A DNA stretch of 64,000 nt from Parapristionchus giblindavisi (taxonomy: Eukaryota; Nematoda; Chromadorea; Rhabditida; Diplogasteridae), in the NCBI GenBank assembly GCA_943737045.1, contig CALSFV010000214.1:1054001-1118000 (forward strand). Direction: 5' to 3'. A program made the position numbers and the translations under genes. Positions 11,607 through 25,594 of this stretch are shown in pieces; within the stretch, counting starts at the first letter, position 1; the number at the start of each line of letters is the position of its first letter. The notes beneath the pieces are model-generated. The model worked only from the letters and a program-made list of their open reading frames with translations, was not told the origin of the DNA and made no database searches.

Positions 11607-14600
11607 CTAATGCCTCTTTCTACGCTGATTGGGCATGTGTTTCTTGCTCTGATGAGGTCCTCCTCCGGCCTTCTTCCCCTTCGCCGGTTGCTGTTTCTGC
11701 TGAGGATTCTTCGCAGCTGTCTTGGCTGTTGTATCATCTGGAAAGCATTTTTAGAGCATTATCAGATTTTTTCAGAACTAATTTCAGGATATTTTAGTTT
11801 GATAGCAGCGGTAGAACTGTTTTTATGTACTCTAAACAATCCAAACCGAAAAAAAATCAGTTTACGGAATATCCAACAGTGAGCCTTACTTTGCAAGGGC
11901 GCACGACCGAATTCTGAGAAGAACTCTTCCTCCAGTTTCTTCTTATAGTTGCTGGCTCTGTAATTATTGCTCACTTATTGATATATTTAAACATTTATTT
12001 ATCTCTTTATTTATTGATATTTATTGATATCAATAAATATATTTTATATTTATTGATCCATCACCTCTTGTCTTCTTTAAATTTTATAATCATAACTCAA
12101 CGATCTGCTCATTTTCAGAGACCAATTTGAACAGATTTGAACCGATTTACACCTAGTTGAACCTTTTTTACCATTTTCAACAATATTAAACCGTGTTTAA
12201 ACCGGCTAAATCCAAGTTTTTTACCACATTTGAAAAGAAAAAAAGTTTTCTTACGATCGGAGTGCAATGAAGCTGATGGCAATGATAGATAAGGAGAGTA
12301 AGGTAGCGATTATAGGGCCGAATACGCGAATGTGATCACGAGTCGTCGCGTCATCCCCCGCGAGCAGGGCTACGGTAGCCTGCAGTGACACTGCATTGTC
12401 ACCAGGAAGTTTATTTTTTAAATTTTATTTATCGTACACAAGGGTGCTTCATAAAGTACAAAATGTTCGAGTGCAAGAAAATATATAAAAGTTGTGTGCA
12501 TGCTTTGTGAACTAGTCGTTCTATTTTACTCTACCTCAAATAAAAAAAAACCTATTTTAAAGGCACACCCCAAACTAATTTCAGTCTCCGCATACTCTCT
12601 CGCAGACAAAGAAAACGAGAGAGTGTGACCAGAGAGTATAATGTCAAATTATCTTGGGGCGTCACTTTAAAATATGTACTTCAAAAGCGGGCGCGTAAAT
12701 CGACGTGGTTATCGAGTATAAAATATACCTTCTATTAGAATGACTCTAATAAACTCACTGCCGCATTTACATCTTTTCCATCATCGTACGGAGTACTGGT
12801 GGTCCCGTTAGTGGAATCCTCACTGATCCCGCAGATATCCAGAGCCGTCTCCAGCGACATTTCCTAAATTGAAAGAAGAATTATTCTAAGTTAGAGGCTT
12901 ATTTAAATTACTAAATCAGTCAGAAATTAGTAAAATGGAATTTGTGTACAGGCATATCGCAAATTAATTTTACTCTCCGCTCTGGCAATACTCTTTTGCC
13001 GACAAGAAGTGAGAGAGTTTGGACAGAGAGCTATAAATTTGTTTGGGTTTAACATTAGGGGCACGTCTGCTTACCTCACAGTCACTCGTGCAGTCCACGA
13101 TCGTGGATTCATTATCCGAGTGGACGCAGAGAGGTGCATTGGCATTGAGCTCGACAATTGATGCTTCACCGTCATCTGAATATTTTTATTTAATTGTTGA
13201 GTCGTCCCAAGACATCTCTTTTATAATTCAAATGTTGAGAATTTGGGTTTGGCACCAATCTATTCCAGGCAGATCGATTTTTAATGCTGCCCCACAGAAG
13301 CAAGGGGGGCACCGTAATAGCGAAGATGCCCGGATAAGCATCCCCACACTACTACACAACAACAAATATGGAAGTATTATTCGGACACGATTCGTATGCC
13401 ATAGAGATGTTGTTAGTCAGCTAGCGCATGGCTGTGGGTTAGAAAAAAAAACAAAAAAAAACTATAAGACGAGTCTTCTATGAATCCGTTCATTCAATGC
13501 ATATAGTGATGAATTTCGATTTATATGTTATTTAGATATAATGTTTTATTTATTTAAAAAAATATATCGCATATCATTTATAATACGGTAATGTTAATAC
13601 CGTTTTCACCGGCAAAAGTGAATCTGCAGCGAGTCTGGTTTCCTTGATCCCTGAATAAGGAATTCTAGATATTTTCAATAAGAAAATATTATCACCGACA
13701 AATTGTTGAAAAACTAGGAAAAAAGGACATACTTTGGATCCACAATGTGATAAGAATCGCCACACGTGAAGAGGTAGTCTTCAAGGAATCCAAGATAATT
13801 TTTGGTAAAATACTTTAACATTCATTGAAAATAATGGCCCAAGAAAATTCGAAAATATACGTTGTGACTAGGATCTGCGCGCCGTTTTGCTAAAATGCTC
13901 CGGTTTTGCTCGGTTCTTACAGAAACTGCTTGGTAGGCCTTCCAATCCGTTTCAATTACATAATATTTTGCATGACCCAATATTATGTAAATGAATTAAA
14001 TGGATAAGTAACTATACTATCCCTTCCCCTTCTAAACATCTTCCAATACCTGCACAAGCGCTCTCAATCAGATCCGTCAAGTCCTAAATGATTTAAATTT
14101 GATCCAAGTGTAGCGTAGCCAAAACCGGAAAATAGAGATAAAATAATTCACCGAGCAATTGGCGTAGCAGTGCACTCGAAGCGTATTACCATCTGATTCG
14201 CATATGACCGATTCGGGGTCAGTGGACACTAGAGTTGGTTCGAATTCAACGGAAAACATGTCTGAAACAGTGTCCATAATAATCAGTGCTCAATATTAGC
14301 GAGAATGAATACGGAGAAATCTTTTCAAGTTTTACAGGCATTCTCTTCCCTCTTAAAGGACACACCCACGCTAATTTCAAACTCTCCGGTCGTGCAACTC
14401 TTTCTCGCTGTACGAGAGAGTGTTGCCAGAGCGGAGAGTAAAATTGGCTGGGAAAGTGCCTTTAATTTCCTTTCGTATCTTTTGATCAGCACAAGCGATG
14501 AATAAAACACAAAATACAGGCAAGAATCACACAAACCTTGCTGTGGGTCGAGGATGACCAAGCATGAAGGAACCATGTTTCTGAAACAAAAATATTTATT

Positions 14601-16076
14601 AAATGTAAAAGAAAGTTGCATTTTCTTTTTTTAAATTATGCAAAATGGAAAATTACGGAGGATTATCGTCGGGAGAGATGACGTAAACAGTGTTGTTACA
14701 TTCTATCGTCTTATCCGAACGGCACGCTTCAAAGGTCGAGCGGAGGTCCTAAATTTTCAAGATTGCCTACCAAAATTCACCAGTTCCCGCAATATGTTAT
14801 CTGTGTCCACGAAAACGTATTGTCATTGCCAAATTCCCTCGATCATCACAAAAAAACCAGCAAATATCACACAATGTTTAGTAAACGGATTTTCTTGGCA
14901 TCGTGTCAACTCTGGTATTTTGAAACTTAAAGTCTACTTAAATTACGTCACAGACTTTAAGTAAACTTAAAGTGAAAGAACATTTGACGAAATGCATTAC
15001 AGTATACCACTCCACTTTAAGTAGACTTGCGTTTTACTTTAAGTTTACTTAAAGTCTACTTAAAGTGCGGAGTTTAAGTAGACTTTAAGTTTCAAAATAC
15101 CAGAGAAGGGGGTCGATTTCTGTAGAAGATACTGCCCCACCTTGCAGTCGTCGTGGTGATGGCAAGGGACGGTATATTGATCTTGGATTTCAGTGCAGTC
15201 GTCCGTTTCGTTCAAGAGCACGATCTGGTGGTCAGACACCGTCCAGCGCTCGCTCACTGTAATTGGAACAAACTTGGCTTTTTCGGAGAAATATTTAGCC
15301 TTATTGTGTGCTTTCTGACAACTCGATTTCAGTGCTCTCTCATATGTGTGGAATTCAAAGAATAATCGCTCGTGACTGAATTTAGTGCGCAACCAAATAA
15401 ATAAATAAATAAAATACATCGTTTCTTACACTTGACTTTCCAAATTGCAAGAAAATTCCGTTCAATTCTATTTGCTTTTAGCTTGAACTATTATATAATA
15501 TTTGCCACATAACTTGAAAAACCATTTGTGCGTTATGGAGTGTGCTGATAAATGATAAATGAGTGATGAAGATTTCGTCGTATAAAATCATGATAAAAAT
15601 AAAGAATAAATACCGTAATCAAAGAATAAATACGGTAATCAAAGAAGAAATACCGTAATCCGAGAATAAATACCGTAATTAAAGAATGAATACCGTAATC
15701 AAAGAATAAATACCGTAATCAAAGAATAAATACCGTAATCAAAGAATAAATACCGTAATCAAAGAATAAATACGGTAATCAAAGAATAAATACGGTAATC
15801 AAAGAAGAAATACCGTAATCCGAGAATAAATACCGTAATCAAAGAATAAATACCGTAATCAAAGAATAAATACCGTAGCTCGCTTACAGTCATAGGTGGT
15901 TCTTGGATCAATGTTTGTTTTGGTCACTGTTCGAGCACAGATAGCATCGGTTAAGTCGTTCTCATGGTATGGTCGATTGCCGCACTGAATGAAGACCTCG
16001 CCGCATGAAGAATTAAGGAAACTGTCGCCTATCTGCAAAATATTATTGTTGTAAACAGCCAGCTTTTAAATATGTA

Positions 16077-16143
<67 letters not shown>

Positions 16144-16265
16144 GGTGTAGATGATCTTTTTGAACTGTGTGAGACCAGGAATGTTTCTTCATACCTTCCT
16201 GGTCTCACACAGTTCAAAAAGATCATCTACACCTATACAAATTATGAAGATCACAAAGTTTGCAC

Positions 16266-16302
<37 letters not shown>

Positions 16303-17826
16303 TGTAATAGATAAATATAAATATAAAAAATAGAAAGAACTGTAGAGCATCACCGAACTGTGTTTAGCGGCCATATAGCGGTACAGTACAGTATTATACT
16401 ATATTGTAGAAGACAAACCTCTTGCATAGCGACACTGGAAGGTGAAATGACAAACACGCTCCTTCCTTCATCCTCCATGAAATCTTCGCTTAATGAAAAC
16501 GTGCACACCTGAAACTTTTTATAAGTACGTGTCTATTTGGCGAAAAATTTAGAGTTTTTTAGTTGACAGGTGCATGAATTTGAAAAATTAAATTAAATTA
16601 TAAATTAATGAGTATGTAAAACTTGGAGAATTTGCTATATTTTTCTATTTTTCTATTTTTTGAATTACATAAGATTTTCATGATCAAATCAATTAAAAAT
16701 ATCATATTAATGAATGAAATGAATTAGGAACTGTAATATAATATTTTATGTGCGTACCTTATCGATTTTACTGGAATCTATGGCCGTTGCGTCCATTGCA
16801 TCCGTTTCGTCTGACGCATCCGTTGGGGATGTTGCGTCAGTTGTGGCTGTAGAGTCCGTTTCGGCCGTTGTGGCCATTGTGGCCGTTGCTTCCGTATCGG
16901 TATATGGGGTCGTTGCGTCCGTTAGGTCAGCTGCATCCGTATCGTTCGTTGTGACCGGTTTGGTGAATAGTATCGCACTCTTGTTGTATGTCCAGTCTAT
17001 CAAATGAAATAAATTAAGATATAGGTATATATTCCGAATATTTAGATCATCACGTTCACTCTTTTACAGTGAATGGAGATAAGTTTATTCCATTTTCATT
17101 TTTCCGTTATGGCTGTTATTGAAAATGAACGTGTTGAACGCGTTTAAACGTGTTATGCTAATTCGAGGAAATAAAAAAATGCCTTACATCCATTGGCAGT
17201 CTTCGTGAAAACAAGCACACACAATATGTCTTCTGCAGTCTCGCACATTTGGTGTACTTCATCGATATCATAGATGAGATTACCACAATCGAATTCGTAC
17301 GGATTCTTCTCGCATTCTGTATTAGGCATTATTCAAAGGGACCGAAACTTTTGTCAACGGTCTCTTCAACGCTTAACGCTCTCTCGTTGTTAGAGAACAG
17401 AGAAATAGTGTGCGCAATGAAGAGACCGTTGAGTGAGGCCACTCACCCTTTTTAAAGATGAATAAAAATAACGTCAATAACAATTTACAGCAACCTATTC
17501 ACTATCCAAACATATCCAAAAATAACAGACAAGAGAGAGAGAGAGAATATGCGAAATTATCACTAGTTGTTTTTTTTATTCATAAACTTCCACCAAAAAT
17601 ATAAAGAATCAAACATGTAAAACGAAACTTATGAATTAACCTAGAAAAAATAGCGTTAAAAAGATTTTGCTTTAGCTACAAGCTTTCATCATTGAATGTA
17701 TCATAGTGCACTTTTAAACTTATTGTTTATTCTTAAGTTAATGAATTATTCGAGAAACTTACTCTCTGCTCCGACAGAAGAATAAAGTAACGGTAAAATC
17801 GAGAAGATAAGCAGAATTGGAGGCAT
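11607..17826 (-). CDS. cysteine-rich type I membrane protein, unknown family (16 exons, about 534 aa)
   Basis: Exons (5' to 3'): 17826-17763, 17316-17188, 16996-16758, 16508-16419, 16032-15888, 15256-15133, 14580-14537, 14261-14152, 14083-14050, 13778-13733, 13650-13601, 13175-13075, 12863-12759, 12379-12255, 11957-11890, 11737-11607. All join in one frame (1605 nt). The start was chosen because MPPILLIFSILPLLYSSVGA is a clean signal peptide; an in-frame upstream ATG at 17928 is less convincing. Residues 22-65 hold a module with PYEFDCG. Residues 84-138 form a Thr/Ala/Asp-rich, mucin-like spacer built on TDA steps. A second module (exon 5) has EVFIQCGNRPYHENDLTDAI, and a third (exons 9-10) has DLTDLI and DYLFTCGDSY. 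The last bases of exons 8 and 12 are also alike (ICESD/CVHSD then C-x3-C). Residues 446-467 are a transmembrane helix. The tail (468-534) is basic, with many Lys, Gln and His. I do not recognise the family. The donor of exon 13 is uncertain (12759 or 12771, both in frame). Role inferred only: a surface or gut/cuticle protein with repeated disulphide modules. Confidence 0.75.
12255..12379 (-). other. exon encoding the single transmembrane helix of the 11.6-17.8 kb gene
   Basis: This exon alone decides the topology. After a short polar stretch (TTRDH) comes VFGPIIATLLSLSIIAIS and FIALR, a hydrophobic run of about 22 residues followed by the basic cytoplasmic tail YKKK from the next exon. Confidence 0.75.
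12556..12672. repeat. palindromic MITE, family 1 (intron 13 of membrane-protein gene)
   Basis: Foldback from TTTTAAAGGCACACCCC to the mutated right end GGGGCGTCACTTTAAA, with inner CTCTCTCG and CGAGAGAG. Confidence 0.8.
12949..13052. repeat. degraded palindromic MITE, family 1 (intron 12)
   Basis: Keeps AATTTTACTCTCCGCTCTGG and GTGAGAGAGTTTGGACAGAG, but the termini are eroded. Confidence 0.6.
14353..14465. repeat. palindromic MITE, family 1 (intron 7)
   Basis: Foldback TTAAAGGACACACCCACGCT to GTGCCTTTAA, with inner CCAGAGCGGAGAGTAAAATT on the right arm. Confidence 0.8.
14910..15105. repeat. palindromic element, family 3 (TTTAAGTAGACTTTAAGT arms)
   Basis: Starts CTCTGGTATTTTGAAACTT and ends AAGTTTCAAAATACCAGAG. 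The interior is built from AAGTCTACTTAAA and its complement, with ACGTCA and GAACATTTGACGAAATGCAT near the middle. It lies 27 bp inside intron 6 from the donor. A second, nearly identical copy occupies the same kind of place in the aminopeptidase gene (55260-55467). Confidence 0.85.
15601..15880. repeat. 20-bp minisatellite, 14 copies, in intron 5
   Basis: The unit AAAGAATAAATACCGTAATC is repeated head to tail. Variant units TACGGTAATC, AAAGAAGAAA and CGAGAATAAA occur in the same order at 15621-15680 and 15781-15840, so it has a higher-order repeat. The last unit runs into the donor side of the exon at 15888. Confidence 0.95.
16078..16236. repeat. (AAT)n microsatellite followed by a perfect 41-bp hairpin (intron 4)
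   Basis: AAT repeats run 16078-16142. The arms 16141-16181 and 16196-16236 are exact reverse complements over 41 bases, enclosing a 14-base loop (TGTTTCTTCATACC). A second AAT run follows at 16266-16300. A transcript from either strand would fold into a long perfect stem. Confidence 0.9.
17331..17454. repeat. palindromic MITE, family 2 (intron 1 of membrane-protein gene)
   Basis: Full copy: TTCAAAGGGACCGAAACTTT, TCAACGGTCTCTTCAA, GTTGTTAGAGA and then TGAAGAGACCGTTGA. It lies 14 bp upstream of the exon 2 acceptor. Confidence 0.85.
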
Positions 17827-18028
17827 TCCGTATCTCAATCGAGAGAAGGAGCGACCGTCTCGTTTGAAAAGAAGAATGGAAAATGAAATGAAAGGGAAAG
17901 TGAATGTCATTAGAGATAATTTGTACAATATTCATGGTAATTAATTAGTATAGTTAAATCAATCAATCAGTCAATCAATCAATCAAATTAGGCAAATGTA
18001 TAGAGATGAGATGAGGATGGGACTGTAC

Positions 18029-18147
18029 ATTCATCATAGGTTGCATTCCACCAGTGTCTGTCAATAGCTCTCGTTAGGTCGTCTCTCCAGTGCACGCGAG
18101 GATTTTCATAAGGGCGGTTCCGGTTGTACGGTAGTAGCACGATTTCA
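18029..18147 (-). pseudogene. orphan exon related to a module of the adjacent membrane-protein gene
   Basis: On the minus strand an acceptor (ACTAGAAACAG) opens a 119-base exon-like stretch whose frame reads EIVLLPYNRNRPYENPRVHW, RDDLTRAIDRHWWNATYDE and then a GTACAG donor; without the donor the frame would stop at TAA near 17990. NRPYEN, DLTRAI and TYD match the order NRPYHEN, DLTDAI and TYD in exon 5 of the gene at 11.6-17.8 kb. I found no neighbouring exons that continue it in either direction, so it is probably the remnant of a duplicated module or of a sister gene. An alternative upstream exon of the same gene cannot be excluded. Confidence 0.5.
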
Positions 18148-18944
18148 CTGTTTCTAGTATGGTTAGAATATATGAAATTTGAATACTGCTGTTACATAGC
18201 ATATTATTTATATTATTTTATATTTTTCCATATTGTATTTCTCATTGCCACTCTACGAATATCTCAGTTCAATCATCGAAATGCACACCGTTCGCTGCAT
18301 GATGCGTGTCTCATCATGTGGCCGAAAGCATGAACAATGGAAAACCGTTTTCCGGGAAAATGTGACTTCATCAACATTTTATTGCACCAAAGGATATTCC
18401 GACGGTTACTGAATGTGAGAATATTACTGCCACTTTCATCTATGGAACATGAATAGCAAGGTTTTATCAATTATATTAATTGCTCGTTTGCAACATGTGT
18501 CGCGAAAGGAAGAAGCATTCGTTTGTGTAGTATTTGCTCCATGCATAGGATAGTCAATTAGATTTTTTATGCGGGCGCAGGTATCCTCCATCTTTAAAGT
18601 TAAAACACACCAAGCTGACACTCACCACTCTGGTCACACTTTCCTTTGAAATGAAAGTGAGAGTTTGACTCGAGCGGTGAATTTCAAAATCGCATTATTC
18701 ATAAGAAATACCCGCAGGGAAGAGTAATCGAACGACTGTCAACCAAAACCAAAAGTAAATAATCACCGGCTTTCAACCTACCGCAGTACCGATCCGATGG
18801 AAGATAGATCATCTGAGTGGATAAGGAGATCTTAATAACGTGTTCTCAAGTGCCAAGATCTAAGATCATAGTGGGATCAGTGATGCAGGATTGATTGTCG
18901 GATGAGGACCGTATAAGTAAGTAAAGACACAGATATTACGATAT

Positions 18945-18977
18945 CTTATCACGATATCTTATCACGATATCTTATCA
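18945..18977 (-). promoter_or_regulatory. three tandem TGATAAG (GATA-factor type) sites
   Basis: CTTATCA, which is TGATAAG on the minus strand, occurs at 18945, 18958 and 18971 with a 13-base period (unit ATATCTTATCACG). In Caenorhabditis, TGATAA is the recognition site of intestinal GATA factors such as ELT-2. It lies about 0.8 kb upstream of the secreted gene start. The decayed duplicate has only one such site (26898-26904). Confidence 0.45.
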
Positions 18978-19730
18978 CGGAATGTATGCAAAACATTTGT
19001 ACGATGAAATTACAGTGTCGTACATTATCATGTGCGCAAAGAAAGTTGAAAATGGAGTGCACATTTCTTCGTGAGGAGATCAATGACTAGAGTGGGATCA
19101 ATGAAGTAGGCTGGATGAGGCCCTATTGGGAAACGACCGTATAAGCGAAGAAATATATGACACGGCAACAGGGAACTTGTAGATGAGACAAAGTTTAATG
19201 TCAATGTTTGTTAAATGCGTAAAATATAAAAAAAATACATTACCAATTAACACAATTAACATGTAGTTTATGCTATTTATTGAGTCGCTCTATTTTAAAA
19301 TCAATTGTTTCCAATGTTAATTGCTCAAATTTCTTTCTATGCAAAGTTAGCAAAGGGCAAAATTTCTATTGGGAAGTTTATTGAACGTAACAATCTTCAA
19401 AAACGCCACAGCTTATAGCGGAATGTAAGCAAAGCATTCGTATGATGACCTTACAGTGCAATCGTACATTATCATGTGCGCAAGGAAAGTTGAAATGGTA
19501 GAGCACATAGAAGAATGTGGCTATCGTGATCTTGTGGATTGAGATTAGGCGAAAACTTGATTATTGTCCTATCCTCGCATAGGCTTCATCTCTCCACATT
19601 TCGATTTTTCATCTCTACCTTTGCATTTCTCTTTTGGCATATCTCGGCATATCGCACGTCTCTTGAAATGCCTTTATCACTGATCATAGCTCTGCTCAAT
19701 AGGAAAACTTATCCAATCTATTATCGGCCA

Positions 19731-19739
19731 TATATAAAG
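19731..19739 (+). promoter_or_regulatory. TATA box of the small secreted gene
   Basis: TATATAAAG lies 46 bases before the ATG at 19777 and is conserved at the same distance in the duplicate (27964-27972). The segment between TATA and ATG is almost identical in both copies. Confidence 0.7.
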
Positions 19740-19776
19740 ACGCAGCAAATCGCTCGAAGCATAAGCTTTTACTACA

Positions 19777-22364
<2,588 letters not shown>

Positions 22365-22450
22365 ATCTTACATCTCGTGTCTCATATCATTTTTTGCATA
22401 TATTTCACTTACTTGTCAAAGAATTACAGAATTACATCAGGTTATGAGAG

Positions 22451-22456
22451 AATAAA
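22451..22456 (+). promoter_or_regulatory. polyadenylation signal AATAAA of the secreted gene
   Basis: AATAAA lies 87 bases after the stop codon at 22364, a usual nematode 3' UTR length. Confidence 0.55.
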
Positions 22457-22484
22457 ACGTAGAATATATATAAAAATATCGGTG

Positions 22485-22600
22485 GCCAGGTCGGATGAGA
22501 ACCGATGAATGAGAACCACTTGCATATTTTGTGTATGCGTTAGCGCTCGTCTCTCATATGCTAAGTAGTTCTCATCCAGTCGGTTCTCATCCAAACTAAT
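22485..22600. repeat. imperfect palindrome with GGATGAGAACCGATGAA arms
   Basis: GGATGAGAACCGA and ATGAGAACCACTTGCATAT face ATATGCTAAGTAGTTCTCAT and TCGGTTCTCATCC. A shortened copy follows the duplicate gene at 29278-29375. Confidence 0.7.
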
Positions 22601-22904
22601 TCCCCCATTTCGAACCCGCACTATTTATTTGTATTTACAACTATCTATTTTATGTCGATAAATATTATTCTGTTGATCACACATTTGTTTTGAAATTTCA
22701 ACGAATACTAGGCAAACCCTCGTGGTATGCAAATTTTTTTTGAGCTCGGTGTGGAGCTCCAAAGATGGCTCTTTTTCAGAGTTTTTCGAATAGCTGGAGA
22801 TCCGTTGAAGGAAACAGAAAAGTCACAAGAGCAACCCTTGCTCAATTTGTATGAGGATCATAATGATGATTAGGGTAATATAAAAAAGGCGTGTTAGTCG
22901 AGAG

Positions 22905-24680
22905 ATACAAAGATTAGTTTAATTCAACCAAAAAAGTGCGAGCGGAGACGAATAGGGCGCGTGGATGCGGTCATGATAGACTTGCAAAAAAAATTTTGTG
23001 AGAAAAAACCTCCCGCAAAGCAAGTTATGATTTATTTATTGTGGGCCTCGATTTAAAAATTCGCGAGGTCTCCACACAACAAATCCCGATGGGTTCGTTA
23101 ACTCATCTATCAAACATCAAATCAGCGACCTGTGTAGTGTAGTGGATAAGATGTCTGCATTCACTTTTGACTGTCATCGAACCGATCCCCCTTGCGGCAC
23201 TTTTCTTTTGCTGATTTTGTTGCCGTAGAAAGATTGACATGTTTTACCGTGATTAGGAAATCGCTAAATAGAACACACTTTATTTTATCCGCAAGTGTGA
23301 ACTTTAACAACAAAAGGAGTGAAACAAAGACGATCTCCATATTCTTATCCATCCCATGTTGCATCCGAATCCTTGCCATAGTCGTCCATTTCTACATACA
23401 ACTCGTTATCCTCGTCGAAGAATATTTGATCATCTGTTGCAGCTTGAAGCTTGGAGATGATGACTTGAGCGAGCTTCCTATCTTCTTGAATGACGTCAGA
23501 AGGATACAATGATGGAGGGTAGACTTCTGCGAGAAGGGCAACGACGATGGAAGGTGTGATTGAATATGAAGCACAAAGGCCTTTTTACGGCATGGAAGAG
23601 AGCGCCAGCAAGGTTCAAAGAAAGAATAAAGTAAATCGATAGTGATCTACACCGACAAACAAGCTTGAACGTTTGATCTTAACAACTACAAAATCAGCAA
23701 AAGAAAAGCGCCGCAAGGGGGATCGAACCCATGACAGCCAAAAGTGAATGCAGACACCATATGCACTAGGGTGGCAAGAATGGCGCACGAGTATTCGTTC
23801 CCACTGGCAGTCTTGGCCGAGTTATCGGGGAGAGAGGCATTTACGATCTCTCTCTCATCGAATGAGCCGGGAGAGGGGGTCATTGTCTCGAATAGTCAAA
23901 AAACAGTCGAGTCGAAATCGAATAGAACGGTTTTTCTCAGCACTGCATTGACCAAATTCAATACTTTTTAAACTTCTGACATCAGCTCATTAAGTGCTAT
24001 AAAACGAAGCCAAATTTAACAATTTTTTTCAAAAAATTTTTTTTAAATAATTTGTTGGTTTATGATACAATAATATTATTATTTTGATAACAATTATTAT
24101 GGCAATACTATTATTAAAGTTCCAAGTCGTCATCAGATTCAAACTCTTCAATCTCGCTATCATCAGACAAAAAAAGAAAAAAAGAGAAATTTTAATTTGA
24201 ATTATTCGATGCGAATTGTGTATCATTTTAAAGATCTCGTTTTGCTGATTTCAAATATACATAATTTGTCTAGTTTTGTTCAATCACGGCCTTGAAAAAC
24301 GCTCGACTCGACTTCGACTCGACCTAAAAACGATTATCCTAGGGAGAGAGATAGAGACTGCCAAGGGGAACGAATATCCTCTCCATTCGACCTCGACTCG
24401 ATAGAGACTACAAAACAGGCTCATTCGAGAGCAATTCTCGCCACCCTAATATGCACTACACTACACAGGTAGCTGATTTGATGTTTGATAGATGAGTTAA
24501 CGAACCCATCGGGATTTGTTGTGTGGAGACCTCGCGAATTTTTAAATCCACCTCCACAAAAAAAATCATAACTTGCTTTGCGGGAGGTTTTTTCTCACAA
24601 AATTTTTTTTGCAAGTCTATCATGACCGCATCCACGCGCCCTATTCGTCTCCGCTCGCACTTTTTTGGTTGAATTAAAAT
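22905..24680. mobile_element. composite inverted-repeat element with tRNA-like arms
   Basis: Outer arms of about 220 bp (22915-23135 and 24455-24672) are near-exact inverted copies that begin at AATTCAACCAAAAAAGTGCG. Inside are two further inverted pairs: 23128-23245 with 23655-23770, and about 23755-23860 with 24340-24450. The first inner pair looks tRNA-derived: a TAGTGTAGTGG A-box on the left arm and GGGTTCGATCCCC, a B-box, read on the minus strand of the right arm, each followed by CTTGCGGC. No transposase frame is visible. It is probably a non-autonomous foldback element assembled from nested insertions. Confidence 0.7.
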
Positions 24681-24689
24681 AATGTCAGT

Positions 24690-25560
24690 AATAAGTACTA
24701 GATGGAAGGGATAATAAAAAATATCAAAGCGTTTACGTGTGATAGCTTAATAATTTTCGTAACTGCCTTTTCAAGTGTTGTTTCGCATCTTAAGGATAAT
24801 TTAATTTATCATGTATCCAAAGATGTGACAACATTTGAAACGACAATTAAATAAGCGAATGGGGAAACATGACGGATACATGGCAATTTAAATTTACTTT
24901 GTAATATATTCTACGCACATTTTAAGTTTTTTAAAACATTTCATTGCACCAAAGGATGCAGCATCAAGTATACGGCTAGTTAAACGTAGATTTACTATTA
25001 TAGAAGTGGTGTATAATAATGCATTTCGTCAAATGTTTTTTCACTTGTAAAATCTCAACTTTAATTTTCTCGAGATCAAAGATGAAAGATCACTTTTGAA
25101 GTCCAATTTTTTCGCTAAAGTGTATCCCACCCCTAGGAACTCCACCTGTGAAGTTTGACCGCATAAAAACGATTTTCTCCAACTGTGCCACTTTGCTTGC
25201 CGTCTTAGCGTGAACGCCTTTTAAACTAACAGTAAACTGCTAGTTTGTGACGTAACGTTAGCAAACTACTAGTTTGGAAATACCAGAAATACTCCGACCG
25301 TCACTGCATGTGAGAACATTGTATCATCAATGGAGCATGAATAGCAAGGTTTTATCAATCATATATTAATTGATCTTTTACATTCGATTAACGTTTGCAT
25401 TTTTCATTTTTCGCGAACGAAATAAAGAAATTAGCCCGTATTTTCTTGCGTATTATTTCTTCCTTGCATAAGATAGTCGTTTAGATTTTTTTATGCGCTA
25501 ACACGCGCACCTACCACACCTACGTATAGCTATAGATGTGTCAGACACACCATGCTGCGA
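24690..25560 (+). repeat. segmental duplication, truncated copy C (flank only)
   Basis: GATAGCTTAATAATTTTCGT, GCGAATGGGGAAACATGACG and the AACATGAATAGCAAGG-type block match 25945-26480 and the start of copy A. An insertion at about 24970-25290 carries fragments of the family 3 palindrome (GCATTTCGTCAAATGTT, GTGACGTAACGTTAG). No gene part remains. Confidence 0.7.
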
Positions 25561-25594
25561 CACCTTCAAAATGATGATAAAGGAAGCATATCAA

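Noticed and set aside
16750..17007. Plus-strand Val/Ala/Ser-rich open frame
   Set aside because: Antisense shadow of the Thr/Ala/Asp-rich exon 3 of the minus-strand membrane-protein gene, which is joined in frame to neighbouring exons.
23128..23204. tRNA gene on the plus strand
   Set aside because: A box is present but the B box is mutated (ATCGAACCGATCC) and the stems do not pair; treated as a tRNA-like part of the composite element.
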